A stretch of 64,000 bases of DNA from contig JBAIAA010000518.1 in the NCBI GenBank assembly GCA_037893245.1, positions 434,001-498,000 on the forward strand. The letters are read 5' to 3'. Every line of letters starts with the position of its first letter. Within the stretch, counting starts at the first letter, position 1. The position numbers and the translations under genes were made by a program. Origin of the DNA: Crossaster papposus. Taxonomy: Eukaryota > Echinodermata > Asteroidea > Velatida > Solasteridae. Positions 20,301-29,800 of this stretch are shown piece after piece. The notes under the pieces were generated by a model, which saw only the letters and a list, made by a program, of their open reading frames with translations, was not told the origin of the DNA and ran no database searches.

Positions 20301-23020
20301 AGGTCGAGATTGAAGCGCACTTGAAAGAAATTAACTCGGAGGAACCTGGTCTGGCTGAGAATCTCATTGACAGAATCAAATGCTCAGAGGTTCTCTCCGA
20401 CTGGGCCAAGAGCTTACAGCTGATTCCCTTATTGTGTTCATTGTCGAAACAATCGCCACTATCTGACACACAATCACGCCTATACAGTCAGGTCATGAAA
20501 TACATGTTTACACAACATACATATATGTCGCAAGGAGAAATATCCGACGTACTTATTGTCCTTGGTAAGTCTGCATTAAAGGGTCTGGTTTCCTCTCAGC
20601 AAAGGTTGGCATTTTGGGAAAAAGAGTTTGAGAAAGGGGCCCTCGAGAAGGCCTTAGGTGCAGGTCTCCTTACTCTTCGACGGGTGCCTATTGGTCAAAA
20701 ATCGGTCAGCGACTGCATACAATTTAGTCACAAATCAACACAAGCATACTGTGCTGCTAAATACTGCCAGAGTTTACCAGACAAAGAGTTTCAGAAGGTT
20801 CTTGATCAGATTGACAACCCGTGTGATTTTCAGTATTTGTTGCGCTTCTGCTGTGGCGACAATGAGCAATGCTGCAAACATATATTGCGTATGCTGCACA
20901 AGAAGTCTACCATAAGTAAGGAAGAGAGGGAATTGGCGTTACATTGTTACTTTGAAAGTCAGGCCACACGTGTGATATCAGAAGATGTCATCAAGTCATT
21001 CTTGAGTAGGTATTTGTGGATAGGTTTCACAAACCAGGACATGTTAAAGTCGCTCATGTGGTTGCTGCAGCACGTTGCCGAGCAGACAGAGCTCTCGGAA
21101 TACATCGATGAAATACGGCATGTTACCTTCAATAGATGTGATCTGTCAAGGTTGAGTGGAGTCGTAGCTTCGCGTTTGGCCACAATGAAAAACCTTTCTT
21201 CACTCCGCTTGTATGGATGCAAACTAACAGGTAATCAACTTGATCCCATTTTAGCATCACTTCAGAAGGCGGTTAACTTCACTGAACTTGATCTTTCTAA
21301 TATCGACATAGGCGGCACTGCAAACGTGTGGGCTGCCCAATTGCGATGTTTAAAAAACCTGAAGTCACTATGTCTTTGTAAATGTAACCTAAAAACGGAA
21401 GATATGGAAAGTATTACATCTTCTGCAAGTGAGATGACCAACTTAAAAAAACTTAAAATTTCAGACAACAAGGAGTTGGGTGGTTATGTGGGGAAATGGG
21501 CGGCTGGTTTGCAAACCATGGTTCACCTGAAATCAATCGATTTATCTTCATGTAACATAAATGCACAAGATATACCACATATTGCATCATCGGCTAGAGC
21601 GGTCCTAAACCTGACCAATCTTGACCTTTCAGGCAATGTGGGTTTGGGTGGGAAAGCAGAAACCTGGGCGGCTAGTTTGCAGACGATGATTCACCTGAAA
21701 CAACTCAGATTATCTTCATGTGGCGTCAATGAGGAAGATATACCACACATTGCATCATCAGTTGGTGCGATGCCAAACATGGCCAATCTTCACCTTACAA
21801 AAAATGTGGTCTTAGGTGGTAAAGCAGGAACGTGGGCGGATAGTTTGCAGACGATGACTCGCCTGAAATCACTCGATTTGTCTTCATGTAACATAAATGC
21901 ACAGGATGTACCACACGTTTCATCATCAGTTGGAGCGATGCCAAACTTGGCCGGTCTTGACCTTTCATGTAATAGCAAATTGGGTGGTAAAGCAAAAACG
22001 TGGGCGGCTAGTTTGCAGTCGATGATTCACATAAGGAAGCTTGATATGAATGAGTGTGACTTTCACAGTCGCGATGTAAAATACATCGCTAGATCAGTGA
22101 GTCGCATGGAGAATCTGGTGGATTGTGATTTTAGTAGTCACTCGGTGCGGTTCCGTGTATGGACATGGCGTGAAGGCATCAAACTAAGAATTGAGAGGGG
22201 TATTTTACAGTCATTCAGTAGGCCTAATAGGACAGATTTATTTAGTTCCATCCTGACCAGCGATAATATGGTGGATATTTTACAGTCATTCAGTAATCGG
22301 AGAGATTTATTTAGTTTGAACCTTGATAACATTGATGGCCTAAGTGGTTCCACAGATTCGTGGGCCCCACCCTTACAAAACCTAACGCACTTGGAGGAAA
22401 TCGAAATAACAAGATGCGCATTAAAAAGCACTGATATTGAACCCATTGCTGCAGCAGTAAGTCAAATGTCAAACATAAAATCCCTCAACCTCGAGGAAAA
22501 TAGTTCTTTGAGTGGCTCTGCAAAATCATGGGCTCCCAGTCTGAAACAGATAAAGCATGTAAGAAGCCTGGAATTGGGCGAATGTGCACTGACAGAGGAA
22601 GATAAGAAACACATATCTGAGGCATGGAAAGGTGGTGTTGGTTTCAGGCCTGATCCGTATTATGGGAGAAAAATGGATCGTCCTTTAATAAGACCAATGA
22701 GTGCGAGTGCGAGTGCGGGCATGTGGGTTGGTAAACACCGCCAATCTCGCACTCGCACGCATGCGAGTGCAAGTGCAAGTGAGAGTTTTGAATACGAGTC
22801 ACATGAATCGACCACTGGACCAATTCTTAAATCATCTGGATCGAGTCGGGCCAAAAACACCAGTAAGGTCGAGAGCCACGAGTCATCTAGTTCGAGACAG
22901 AGACTACACAAATCCGAAATCACGGCCGAGTCACTTGAATCGACTCCTGGGCCAATTCATAAGTCACCCCAAGTCACGAGCGAGGTCACAAGACGAGGCA
23001 CAAAGTGTCACATTATGTGA
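11179..23020 (+). CDS. NLR-A: Ubl-Death-Ubl-Death-TRADD-N-NACHT-LRR receptor with CaaX tail (11 exons)
   Basis: Exons: 11179-11399, 11581-11764, 12058-12160, 13608-13868, 14761-14899, 15125-15314, 15601-15700, 17183-17620, 18112-18537, 19044-19451, 19554-23020. They join to 5937 nt, an open frame of 1978 codons plus stop, with GT/AG at every junction. Approximate protein map: basic N-terminus 1-73; Ubl1 80-160; Death1 170-256; linker 257-302; Ubl2 306-386; Death2 400-485; Ser/Glu/Gln-rich linker 486-690; TRADD-N-like 700-823; NACHT 900-1200; LRRs 1350-1720; tail to 1978 ending CHIM. Known: Death and NACHT-LRR proteins are innate immune or cell-death receptors. Inferred: an intracellular sensor that recruits death-fold adaptors. 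ATG 11179 is the first in-frame ATG and homology with the paralogs starts just before it. Transcript evidence would be needed to exclude two shorter genes in this span, but phases and paralog conservation favour one. Confidence 0.8.
11581..11764 (+). CDS. NLR-A exon 2: ubiquitin-like domain 1, first part
   Basis: Phase 2 to 0. Encodes LQVFVRT, the hydrophobic beta strand 1 like MQIFVKT of ubiquitin, then a second strand, a helix (VSFLKEEIAKKIG) matching the ubiquitin helix, and YQQLYTRRDFQ at the place of ubiquitin QQRLIFAGKQ. Acceptor tttcacag|T is used here; an in-frame acceptor 21 nt upstream also exists in A and C but not in B. Confidence 0.8.
12058..12160 (+). CDS. NLR-A exon 3: ubiquitin-like domain 1, second part
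   Basis: Phase 0 to 1. Encodes LCDLLTLEENGVSKDEVISLRLS, which corresponds to ubiquitin TLSDYNIQKESTLHLVLRL. No diglycine follows, so conjugation in the manner of ubiquitin is not expected; a protein-interaction fold is more likely. Confidence 0.8.
12275..13516. mobile_element. 1.24-kb foldback element in NLR-A intron 3
   Basis: Two near-perfect inverted arms, 12275-12869 and 12935-13516, around a 65-bp loop. Ends TAGTCCAGG...CCTGGACTA suggest a TA target. NLR-B and NLR-C lack it at the same site, so it inserted after duplication or in this allele. No transposase frame. It lies just before the Death1 exon. Confidence 0.85.
13608..13868 (+). CDS. NLR-A exon 4: Death domain 1
   Basis: A symmetric phase 1-1 exon encoding 87 residues. 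Typical Death-domain features are seen: SSWKELAKHLGY (helix 2 W..LA..LG), the TWWEKT helix with paired tryptophans, and LRRAMEAVGLTELA at the end. Death domains bind other Death domains (MyD88, FADD, TRADD, RIPK1 type). Acceptor tttggcag|AC, donor CCAG|GTGAG. Confidence 0.88.
13893..14584. mobile_element. Inverted-repeat transposon in NLR-A intron 4, carrying a SINE
   Basis: Ends are exact 26-bp inverted repeats starting GTGACCTGTTCCAACGAAAC; target duplication AAAT at 13889-13892 and 14585-14588. NLR-B and C show the empty site. A SINE-like tail lies inside. Confidence 0.8.
13950..14188 (+). mobile_element. SINE with AAAGCGCT tail and (ATT)n
   Basis: Contains cctctctccacccagg, aaatgggtacctg, gtaaagcgctttgag and gtaaagcgctatataag, then (ATT)n at 14165-14188. 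This 3' end is common in SINEs of marine invertebrates and some fish. The 5' limit is uncertain. Confidence 0.6.
14761..14899 (+). CDS. NLR-A exon 5: charged linker
   Basis: Phase 1 to 2. Encodes about 46 polar residues (VTSESRDEAAGPEPERRQD...). No domain is seen. The end TG|GTAAAA requires the exon 6 acceptor at ctgacag|TTTCAG; the next AG downstream would create a stop codon, which fixes the junction. Confidence 0.7.
15125..15314 (+). CDS. NLR-A exon 6: ubiquitin-like domain 2, first part
   Basis: Phase 2 to 0. Encodes FRYAAQKLQVFVRC, then LCLQLNP and STLKEIIHEKLEVQPQQQR, closely matching ubiquitin strand 1, the helix and the PPDQQR loop. The same intron position and phase as exon 2 show that the Ubl-Death module was duplicated inside the gene. 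Confidence 0.82.
15601..15700 (+). CDS. NLR-A exon 7: ubiquitin-like domain 2, second part
   Basis: Phase 0 to 1. Encodes LCNLLTLHDCGIHQDE then VSLRLSTDGLLGGGLK. The last strand SLRLS corresponds to ubiquitin HLVLRL. A GGG run follows about seven residues later, which recalls but does not match the ubiquitin C-terminus. Confidence 0.8.
15701..17182 (+). other. NLR-A intron 7
   Basis: 1.48 kb between the Ubl2 and Death2 exons. No gene, clear repeat or RNA found. Its 3' part (ctttcaatccgaaaag) has a counterpart in the NLR-C intron that lacks Death2. Confidence 0.6.
17183..17620 (+). CDS. NLR-A exon 8: Death domain 2 and one linker repeat
   Basis: Symmetric 1-1 exon. The Death domain shows SSWEKMAEFLG, NSWWRKQT and LRDALNSIGHAELA. 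It is followed by a polar linker with a single copy of the 36-aa unit (VVQEGETKGKTK...HRDKQPEVEVG) that is amplified in NLR-B. Acceptor ttttgcag|AC. Confidence 0.85.
18112..18537 (+). CDS. NLR-A exon 9: low-complexity linker
   Basis: Symmetric 1-1 exon, 142 residues rich in Glu, Gln, Ser. No known domain. Its last 20 residues (VLGDVITYVQNVGHVNES) may be a diverged, shortened version of the RHIM-like end of exon 9 in B and C. Acceptor gatctag|AT. Confidence 0.65.
19044..19451 (+). CDS. NLR-A exon 10: TRADD-N-like domain
   Basis: Symmetric 1-1 exon, 136 residues. A beta strand (VKYGSVTFVVRIKS) leads to LNKLWSMYTTGDLAKKLTEI, a strand (LAIQATILES) and a helix (YEQACRLFDKL). The order and key positions resemble the TRADD N-terminal domain (strand QLIVQLRF, FLRAYREGALRAALQ, strand QLELRAG, final helix). 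TRADD-N binds TRAF proteins in TRADD and is known from NLR-like proteins. This is a motif-level judgement, not a search result. Confidence 0.6.
19554..23020 (+). CDS. NLR-A exon 11: NACHT, LRRs and Ser-rich CaaX tail
   Basis: Large last exon as in many NLRs. The Walker A position reads GPDDEQKS (19874-19897): lysine and serine are kept but the second glycine is Gln. Walker B reads LVLWDGFDKS (near 20105-20134), with Lys where NACHT has Glu. The arginine-finger-like strand is LVTTRHS, and the winged-helix/HD2 motif is FSHKSTQAYCAAKY. Four 56-aa double LRR units start at 21476, 21644, 21812 and 21980, exactly 168 nt apart; diverged LRRs flank them. Residues about 1850-1978 are Ser/Glu/His-rich and include an Ala-Ser run from a GAGTGC microsatellite near 22700. 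The protein ends GTKCHIM. Confidence 0.9.
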
Positions 23021-23070
23021 TCTGTCAGGTTTTATTGTAGACGAGTTTGTACAAGTTGTTCCTTTAAATT

Positions 23071-23076
23071 AATAAA
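23071..23076 (+). terminator. Polyadenylation signal of NLR-A
   Basis: AATAAA 51 bp after the stop, followed by the GT-rich gtgtgtgcatatttg, the normal downstream element. The block is conserved in all three genes. Confidence 0.8.
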
Positions 23077-23945
23077 GTTTCATTTAAAGACCAGTGTGTG
23101 CATATTTGTATTTCCCTCATCTTGACTGGTTAATAGTTTAGGCATAACGAATATTCAAGAGTAACCTATATATATATAGTTACTACATGTATTATTCTTT
23201 TACTCAGTTAAGAGAGCGTAACGGCGGGTGGTTGATTGTATATGCGTTAACACTAGAACGTGCCTATTGTTGGTTAATACAAACTGTCACAGTACCCATG
23301 GATGCCCACAGTGTTTTGTTTTATCATGAAAATTAATGACAATAGGTTTGTCGATTTAATATTAAACTTTGGCATTCTTTAACCTTTCATAACAATAATT
23401 GTTAATTATACAATTCGAACTAATCAAACTAAAAATACACTTCATTGTGTTAAATATAGTGATTTCATATTGTGTACAGTGAACAAACGTGTTTTGTTTT
23501 TTAAATTTAAGCTGTTAAGGTTGTATACATGTGGGGATTTAAACGGCTTCCTTTGCGGATGTTAATTAGCATAAAATATGTATGTGAATATATTTCAATA
23601 TTGGCCCTGTTAGTTTAATATGTGTTGGCTACGATGTTATAATCGTAAATTACATGGTCACTATAGAAAATCGATAATAAGTTAAAATTCATACGAGAAG
23701 TTTGAATTCTGTATTTAATAGTTTATTTGCATAATCTAAATCGAAGCTAAATCTGTACAACAGTTTTTTTGAGAATGATGCAAACTTACCTAGTCAGCTT
23801 CCCTTGTGGTTTATTTGTTAAATATAATTCTCATGAGTTAAATTTACTAAATTATTTTCTTAGAACTGTTTTGTAATATACGCCTTACCATTTTCCACTG
23901 AACTCACGAGAGTGAAAAAGCAATATATTATTCCTTTTGTTTTAA

Positions 23946-23995
23946 CCAGTTTGTGCCGGGATTATTTTGACATTGACCGAGCCCAGGCACGAAAT
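23946..23995. mobile_element. piggyBac-like MITE, truncated left end
   Basis: TTAA then CCAGTTTGTGCCGGGATTA, same family as 43517-43759; the rest is missing. Confidence 0.5.
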
Positions 23996-24097
23996 TTGTT
24001 TGTATTGGCCCTCCCTAAGCCGGTCCGTTATCACGCAGTGAAGGACCGGGTCCTCACATTGTTGATGTGATTTACATATAAAATACCATTCATTGTA

Positions 24098-24339
24098 CAC
24101 CCTAACAAAAAATGGATTGGTTGAAATAACCAGCGGATTGGTTGATATGTGTCCAACCAATGATATTGGTCAATTTGAACCATAATAGTGGTCAAAATAA
24201 CCAATAATGTTGGTCATTGTAACGAAAGTATTGGTCAAAATAACCAATATTTTGGTTCAAATTGACCAATATATTGGTTGGACACCTACATGTATCTACC
24301 AAACAATTGGTTAATTTTAACCAATCCGTTGTTAGGGTG
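24098..24339. mobile_element. CACTA-like element with TTGGTT/AACCAA interior
   Basis: Ends CACCCTAACAAAAAATGG and CCGTTGTTAGGGTG flanked by TA. The interior alternates TTGGTT and AACCAA. Complete relative of the copy at 1-228. Confidence 0.65.
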
Positions 24340-25405
24340 TATATAGTTGTTAGTGGTTACTGAGGCTACCTGCTGAATACGGTCGGTCTGAATTGTATTA
24401 TAAGTCAACTTGCAGTTTGCACACATTGACGTCAGTCTTTTAGTCATTCCGTTTAGTGTGCAAACTGCGCATGTCAAGTAGGCTATACCTATGGCTTCCC
24501 TTCATAAGTTTGTCATCAACACAATGCTTACATTAGACATGTTATTACTAATGAAACCAGATTTGTTTTTCCAAAACATTTACAGTTGTGCTATTGCAAT
24601 ATCTATGTTTTCACTTCAGAACAAGTCAGATTTGGTTAAGTTACTGTCAGGATTTGTTATAAACATTGTTATAATATTGAAGAGAAACTACGATTATTAA
24701 GTTTACTGTTGTGTGTCAGGATATAAAGTTATGCTTTGTTAGATGCAAATGACCCTAACAAATAATGTGTAAATATGTGTTTATGTATCGTACATTTTTG
24801 CTATCTTTATATGTATTGAATACGATATTGGATTATAAACTATTTTCATGAGAGAAGTTTGTATATTTTGTTTAACGCTGTTTATTTTATACTAGTGCAA
24901 GTTCCAGCTTGTCAAAAGAATGCGAGTAAATTGCATCTTTGTTCAAAAGTTATCAATGAAATGATGTGTGGTAAGGGATTAAAACGAGGCAGAAAACATA
25001 AGTCACGTGCTTTTAAAATTGTTCTTTGGTATGACAGTGAATGCGCACAAGGTTTGCCCACGTCTGTACAGGCAAACAAATCCAAATCATTCAATGCAAA
25101 AGTGGAAATGTGTTTAACTCAAATTTGAAGCGCGAAAACTCAACCTGATGAAACCAATTCGCGTTTGTATTTGCTTTCGGGTCGTGTTTGAACCGGTGTT
25201 AACCTCAGCCTCGACGCATAACTGCAGGAGAAGGACGCCATTGTATTCTGTTCTCCAAAGCTGAAATTGAAGTGTTTTTTCCCTCTAAATTCTTCTGCTA
25301 AATGTGTAATACATTGCAATAGTGGGAGTATACTAGCTGTAATATGTGGATTTATAATTGAAGATATATAATAAAAGCTGATATATATTAAGGGAATAAA
25401 TATGT

Positions 25406-25548
25406 GGTTGGCCGGCTTTAAACGTACGTACGCATGTACGTTTAAAACCGGCTGGCCTGGACGTGTTAATGCCCGAGCCGAAGCCGAGGGCATTAACACG
25501 TCCAGGCCAATGGGCCGGTTTTAAACGTAGGATTAATACCGGCCAACC
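25406..25548. repeat. Nested palindrome with a perfect 21-bp hairpin
   Basis: Inner arms 25454-25474 and 25488-25508 are exact reverse complements with a 13-nt loop; outer GGTTGGCCGG...CCGGCCAACC closes at 25406 and 25548. Probably the core of a MITE; a structured RNA is possible if transcribed. Confidence 0.7.
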
Positions 25549-26445
25549 ATTATATTTATCCCATTCATAAATACCTTTCGGTAAAATACGTCAAAACTAA
25601 GTTGAAAAGCATACGTTTCTAACGATTTTGTTGACTGAGAATTATACTTCCTAAATTGTCGTATTTTTATAAAAAACGCCCCTCAAGCTTTAATATGGCA
25701 TGTTCTTCGCTAGCGTGATGGGTCCGGGAGGTAAACAGACTCCTAATATGGACATAAGCGCGCGCGTTCCGCGTACTGTGCGATGTTACAGGGAACGCAA
25801 GCTGCCGGTACAGAGTGAAATAAGGACTCCAAAATGTTGCGCATGCCTTGAGAGGTTTCAACCAATAAAAATGTAAAGCGACCAGGTTTCATGTGACATT
25901 GAAATAGTGTTTAATACCCGGCCCCAGTGTTTTATTATCCGTTTAAAACCGGCCACGTGATGGGATCTCGACCAATAGGAATGGGTAAACTCAGTCTCGG
26001 ATATTTAGGAATATATTAAAAGCCCTGTACAACGAAACGACTAGGTACCCTTTGTCAATGTAGACGGCCTACGTGCGTTCAGACAATTAAATCGATGTTC
26101 CAAAAGTCCACAACTGAAGTGTTTATCGCATTTGTGTGAATGTTTGCAAAGTCAGATGCCTCTGGCTAGATAAAACCAAATAAATGTAGGATTCGAGTAT
26201 TCCGTTTTGGCTTCGGCAGAGTTTGTTCGAAGCCTCTGACTAAGGGGGAATATGGATTAGTCCAGGTTTTGTTCTAATTCATCTGCATTACATCGTTATA
26301 AACCGAAGCAAACATTTCAAGTATTGCTATTAACAATTTATTCTGAAGTCAGAGACACAAAGGAGACAAAACCAAAGCCGGAGATAATCTGTGGTTTGAG
26401 AAAACCCTGAACGATAAACCCACGATCTGGTATCTCGCCTCGTCG

Positions 26446-26451
26446 TATATA
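26446..26451 (+). promoter_or_regulatory. Possible TATA box of NLR-B
   Basis: TATATA about 170 bp upstream of the ATG in a 5' flank not shared with A or C. Weak, since the region is AT-rich. Confidence 0.22.
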
Positions 26452-26618
26452 GTTGATACAACCCCAGCCTAGTTTAGTCTGTGGTCAGGGTTCATTTAGG
26501 GCGTATTCAGTAGGCATTTGTGGTGGTTCATGAACAACTTCTCGTTGGTTTTTCTTTCAATCTGTGTGAGTCTTCATGTTCCCCCTTTCTTCATCGTCAA
26601 ACTGATAAATATACCAAG

Positions 26619-26851
26619 ATGCCACAAAAGACCGTTCAGCAGTTGGATGCCTACATTAAGGCAACAGCCGTCGTGTACGACCACTCCAACACCAAACTCA
26701 TCAACAGGAAGACTAAAGTCAAACCAAGGAAGAAACAGGCTTTCCTGTCTGTACTGCATTACAGGAAAACGAATTCTGATCAATGTACACAAAGGAGACC
26801 ATCAAAACGATGGATTCGAAGACAATCGAGTTGCAAGCCTGAAAGTGGAAG
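26619..26851 (+). CDS. NLR-B exon 1: basic N-terminal segment
   Basis: 77 codons plus 2 nt, starting MPQKTVQQLDAY. Homology to A and C begins only at the ccaag just before the ATG, so the leader is different. Donor GAAG|GTAAAA. Confidence 0.75.
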
Positions 26852-29800
26852 GTAAAACAAATCAGTTATTGTAACTCAATTTTGAAGAATATGTTAAATC
26901 TTTTACTCTTTCATGAGACCCATATTAATGTGGCTAAGAAGGTCAGCGTAACGGGGTCGTGTTCATTTTTATTATTTTGTGTGAGAAAGTGCCTTGAAAA
27001 TTGGCGCTGTTTAATCTTTTTTAAACTCGTTTTTGAAAAGTTACTCTGAAGATGATTTCGGAGACCATTATTTCAGAGAGAAAAGGTGGATCTTTCCAAT
27101 GACATATTTTTTGGAAATGATCACCGAGTGCGAAATAGTGAAATCTGTTGTTTATTCCCGGGAAGTTTGTGATCGGAGTCGCCCAAGGAGTGGCCATCTT
27201 GCTTTTAGCACGTGACATTAACTTGTGTTTGGTCGATAAAAATATAAACTACATCACCGTAAAGACAACGAAATTATCGTTCGACTCGTACCAAGAGTAG
27301 GAAAGTTCGTTTGTGCTTTGCTTCAAATTTTGGATATTTTTTTTAGACACAAAAAACAAGTACAGATTTTCATGATTTTCGGGCCACTAAATCGTTAAAA
27401 AAAATAACATGAGGAGTTAATGGAAAACTAAGTAAGGAGTACTTTGTGAAAGGGTGGAATTTTAGGAGTTTTTATAACAAGTTTGTTTGTTATGTTTTTC
27501 GTGACGCTTTTGACGTCGGGAGGTTTTGTTGTCGGGTGCCATCGGCAAGATGATTAAAATATGGCGGCGGTGCAGTGTCACAATGATGGGTAGCTGCAAG
27601 TGTATTCCTTTCACCATGCAGTTGTATGCATGAATGAAGCAATAATACAGCTATTACTTTTCGGTGGTTTGCTTTATTGGGGAAATTTACATCATTTATT
27701 AATGCAATTCTTCCAAAAAAATACTACAACATATTTCAACAGTTTCCCAATGTGGCTGTCAGTGTCGCTATGGTTGTAGAAACACAATGAATTATTAAGC
27801 CATCATCATTCATGATCATCGGCATCAATCTTTTTTTTCTTTTTTTTGAAGCATGTAATTATTTTGTACTATATGACAGCACATTAATTTTTCTTCTTGA
27901 TAATATTAAACACTGTTACAACAGATAAACATGGGCCATTATGAGTATAATCCTTGTTTGATCCTTGTTTGATCTCTTAATTACAATGTCTATTTAAATA
28001 CAAATGTTTTTATGTGTTGCTATTGCCTAAAACACGTTTTGAACGTAGTTTTTCACTGCACATCATTATATAAATTAAGTCCTATCTTTCATTGCACTTG
28101 CACGTCAAAGTTTTTTATTATACCTTGTCTGAAAATACATCTCTGCATGAAGCCCCCCCCCCCCCCCCTCTGTTATAAGTCCTTTGTCCTGTCTGTCCTT
28201 TTGTCTGTCCATAGGTTAGGGCACAAAAGCATTATTGCTTCACCCAAACCTAAATGTTGTCCTTAAGTTGTGTAATAAGTATTTATTATAATGTTATACT
28301 ACTATTTAACCTGTAATGCTGTAATTCAAATTATTGTAAACACATTGTGTATTTCCTTGACCAAGGACAGCGTTGAAATAAATGTACTACTGCTACTAAC
28401 ATGTACACATTACCACATGTTAAAGAACTACCATAAAGGGGACCTAACAATACTAATTTATGGAAATATGATTTCATCTAAATAAACTTTAAAATGTTTT
28501 CCAGACCTTTCAATTTTTTTTAGCCAGGCTGCTTTGGAGGTGTTATTTTTATTGTAACACCCCGCACCATACCTGCGGAATAATTACGACTGGATATCCC
28601 CCCTTAATGGACTATAACTTTACCAGAATCAAAATTAACTCTCCTATTGTAGAATAATGCGTTTCAAAAACTACACATCATTTTCCCTCATTTTCACAGT
28701 GATACCAAAGACGTAAAGCAGACACTGCAGGTATTTGTCAGGACTCTTCCCTTACATACACCTAAGAAACTTTGCTTCCAACTTCATCCCGAGACGACAG
28801 TCTCATTCCTAAAAGAAGAAATAGACAAGAAGATCGGTGTCGAGGCACGATATCAGCAATTGTACACCAAGAGAGACTTCCAGGTAGGTATATAATTTAT
28901 AAACCGGATACTTCGATCCATTTGAAATATCAAAACCTAGATTTGTTCATCATGGGAGTTACAAATGTTGATGTAAAATTCAATATCTCACATGTTCATG
29001 TTTGGTTAATATTCTGTTGGTGTTTTTGAAACTCCCGCACACACAAGAAAGCTCAATTAATCCCCCACCTAAAGGGTTAAACGAATTTACTTCTCTAGAT
29101 GTTTTAATTAACGATGCACAACTAAAACTCAACACATTTCTTAATTTACTCTTTAACATTATTCACTTTGTCAGCTCTGTGACTTACTCACGCTCGAGGA
29201 GAATGGTGTCAGCAAGGATGAAGTCATCTCACTCCGTCTATCATCAGATGACCAGAATAAAGATAATGTACCAACAGGTAAATGACAACGTTTGGAAATA
29301 GAATATTCAAGTGAATAAACTACCTGCTTGTAATATTTTCAGACTTTATTTCAGCTATTAAGAACAAGAGTCTCTTGTTGGTGTAGGTGTAGGACTTATC
29401 TTAATTGCTGCGTTGGTAACCTATACAACACTGGACACTTTTAAAAATGTTTCACTGAAGTCACACATTCTTTTGGCAGACAAAGTCAACCTTGATGAAA
29501 AGTACCTGAAGGACTTGTCCTCGAATATTGAATCATCGTGGAGGGAATTGGCCAAACACCTAGGATACGAAGAAGCCGAAATTGCAGACATCCAAACCAC
29601 CATCGAAGGCAGCACTGAAGCGAGCTGTCACATGCTGCTCACTTGGTGGGAAAAGACGACAGATCGCGACGAAGCAGCTCAGAAGCTGAGACGAGCATTA
29701 GAGGCCATCGGGTTGACCGAATTGGCTCAAGATGTACCAGGTGAGCTAGAAGTGAAGACTAAATTTAAAACAGACCCCGTAATCCCAAGAGTCATGATAC

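Larger units (their letters stand above)
23077..26440. other. Spacer between NLR-A and NLR-B
   Basis: About 700 bp after the poly(A) site matches the 3' flanks of B and C, then jumps to a block homologous to 43335-43560, missing about 1.9 kb. Then come repeats and a hairpin. No coding frame supported. 24500-25400 shows nothing I can name. Confidence 0.6.
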
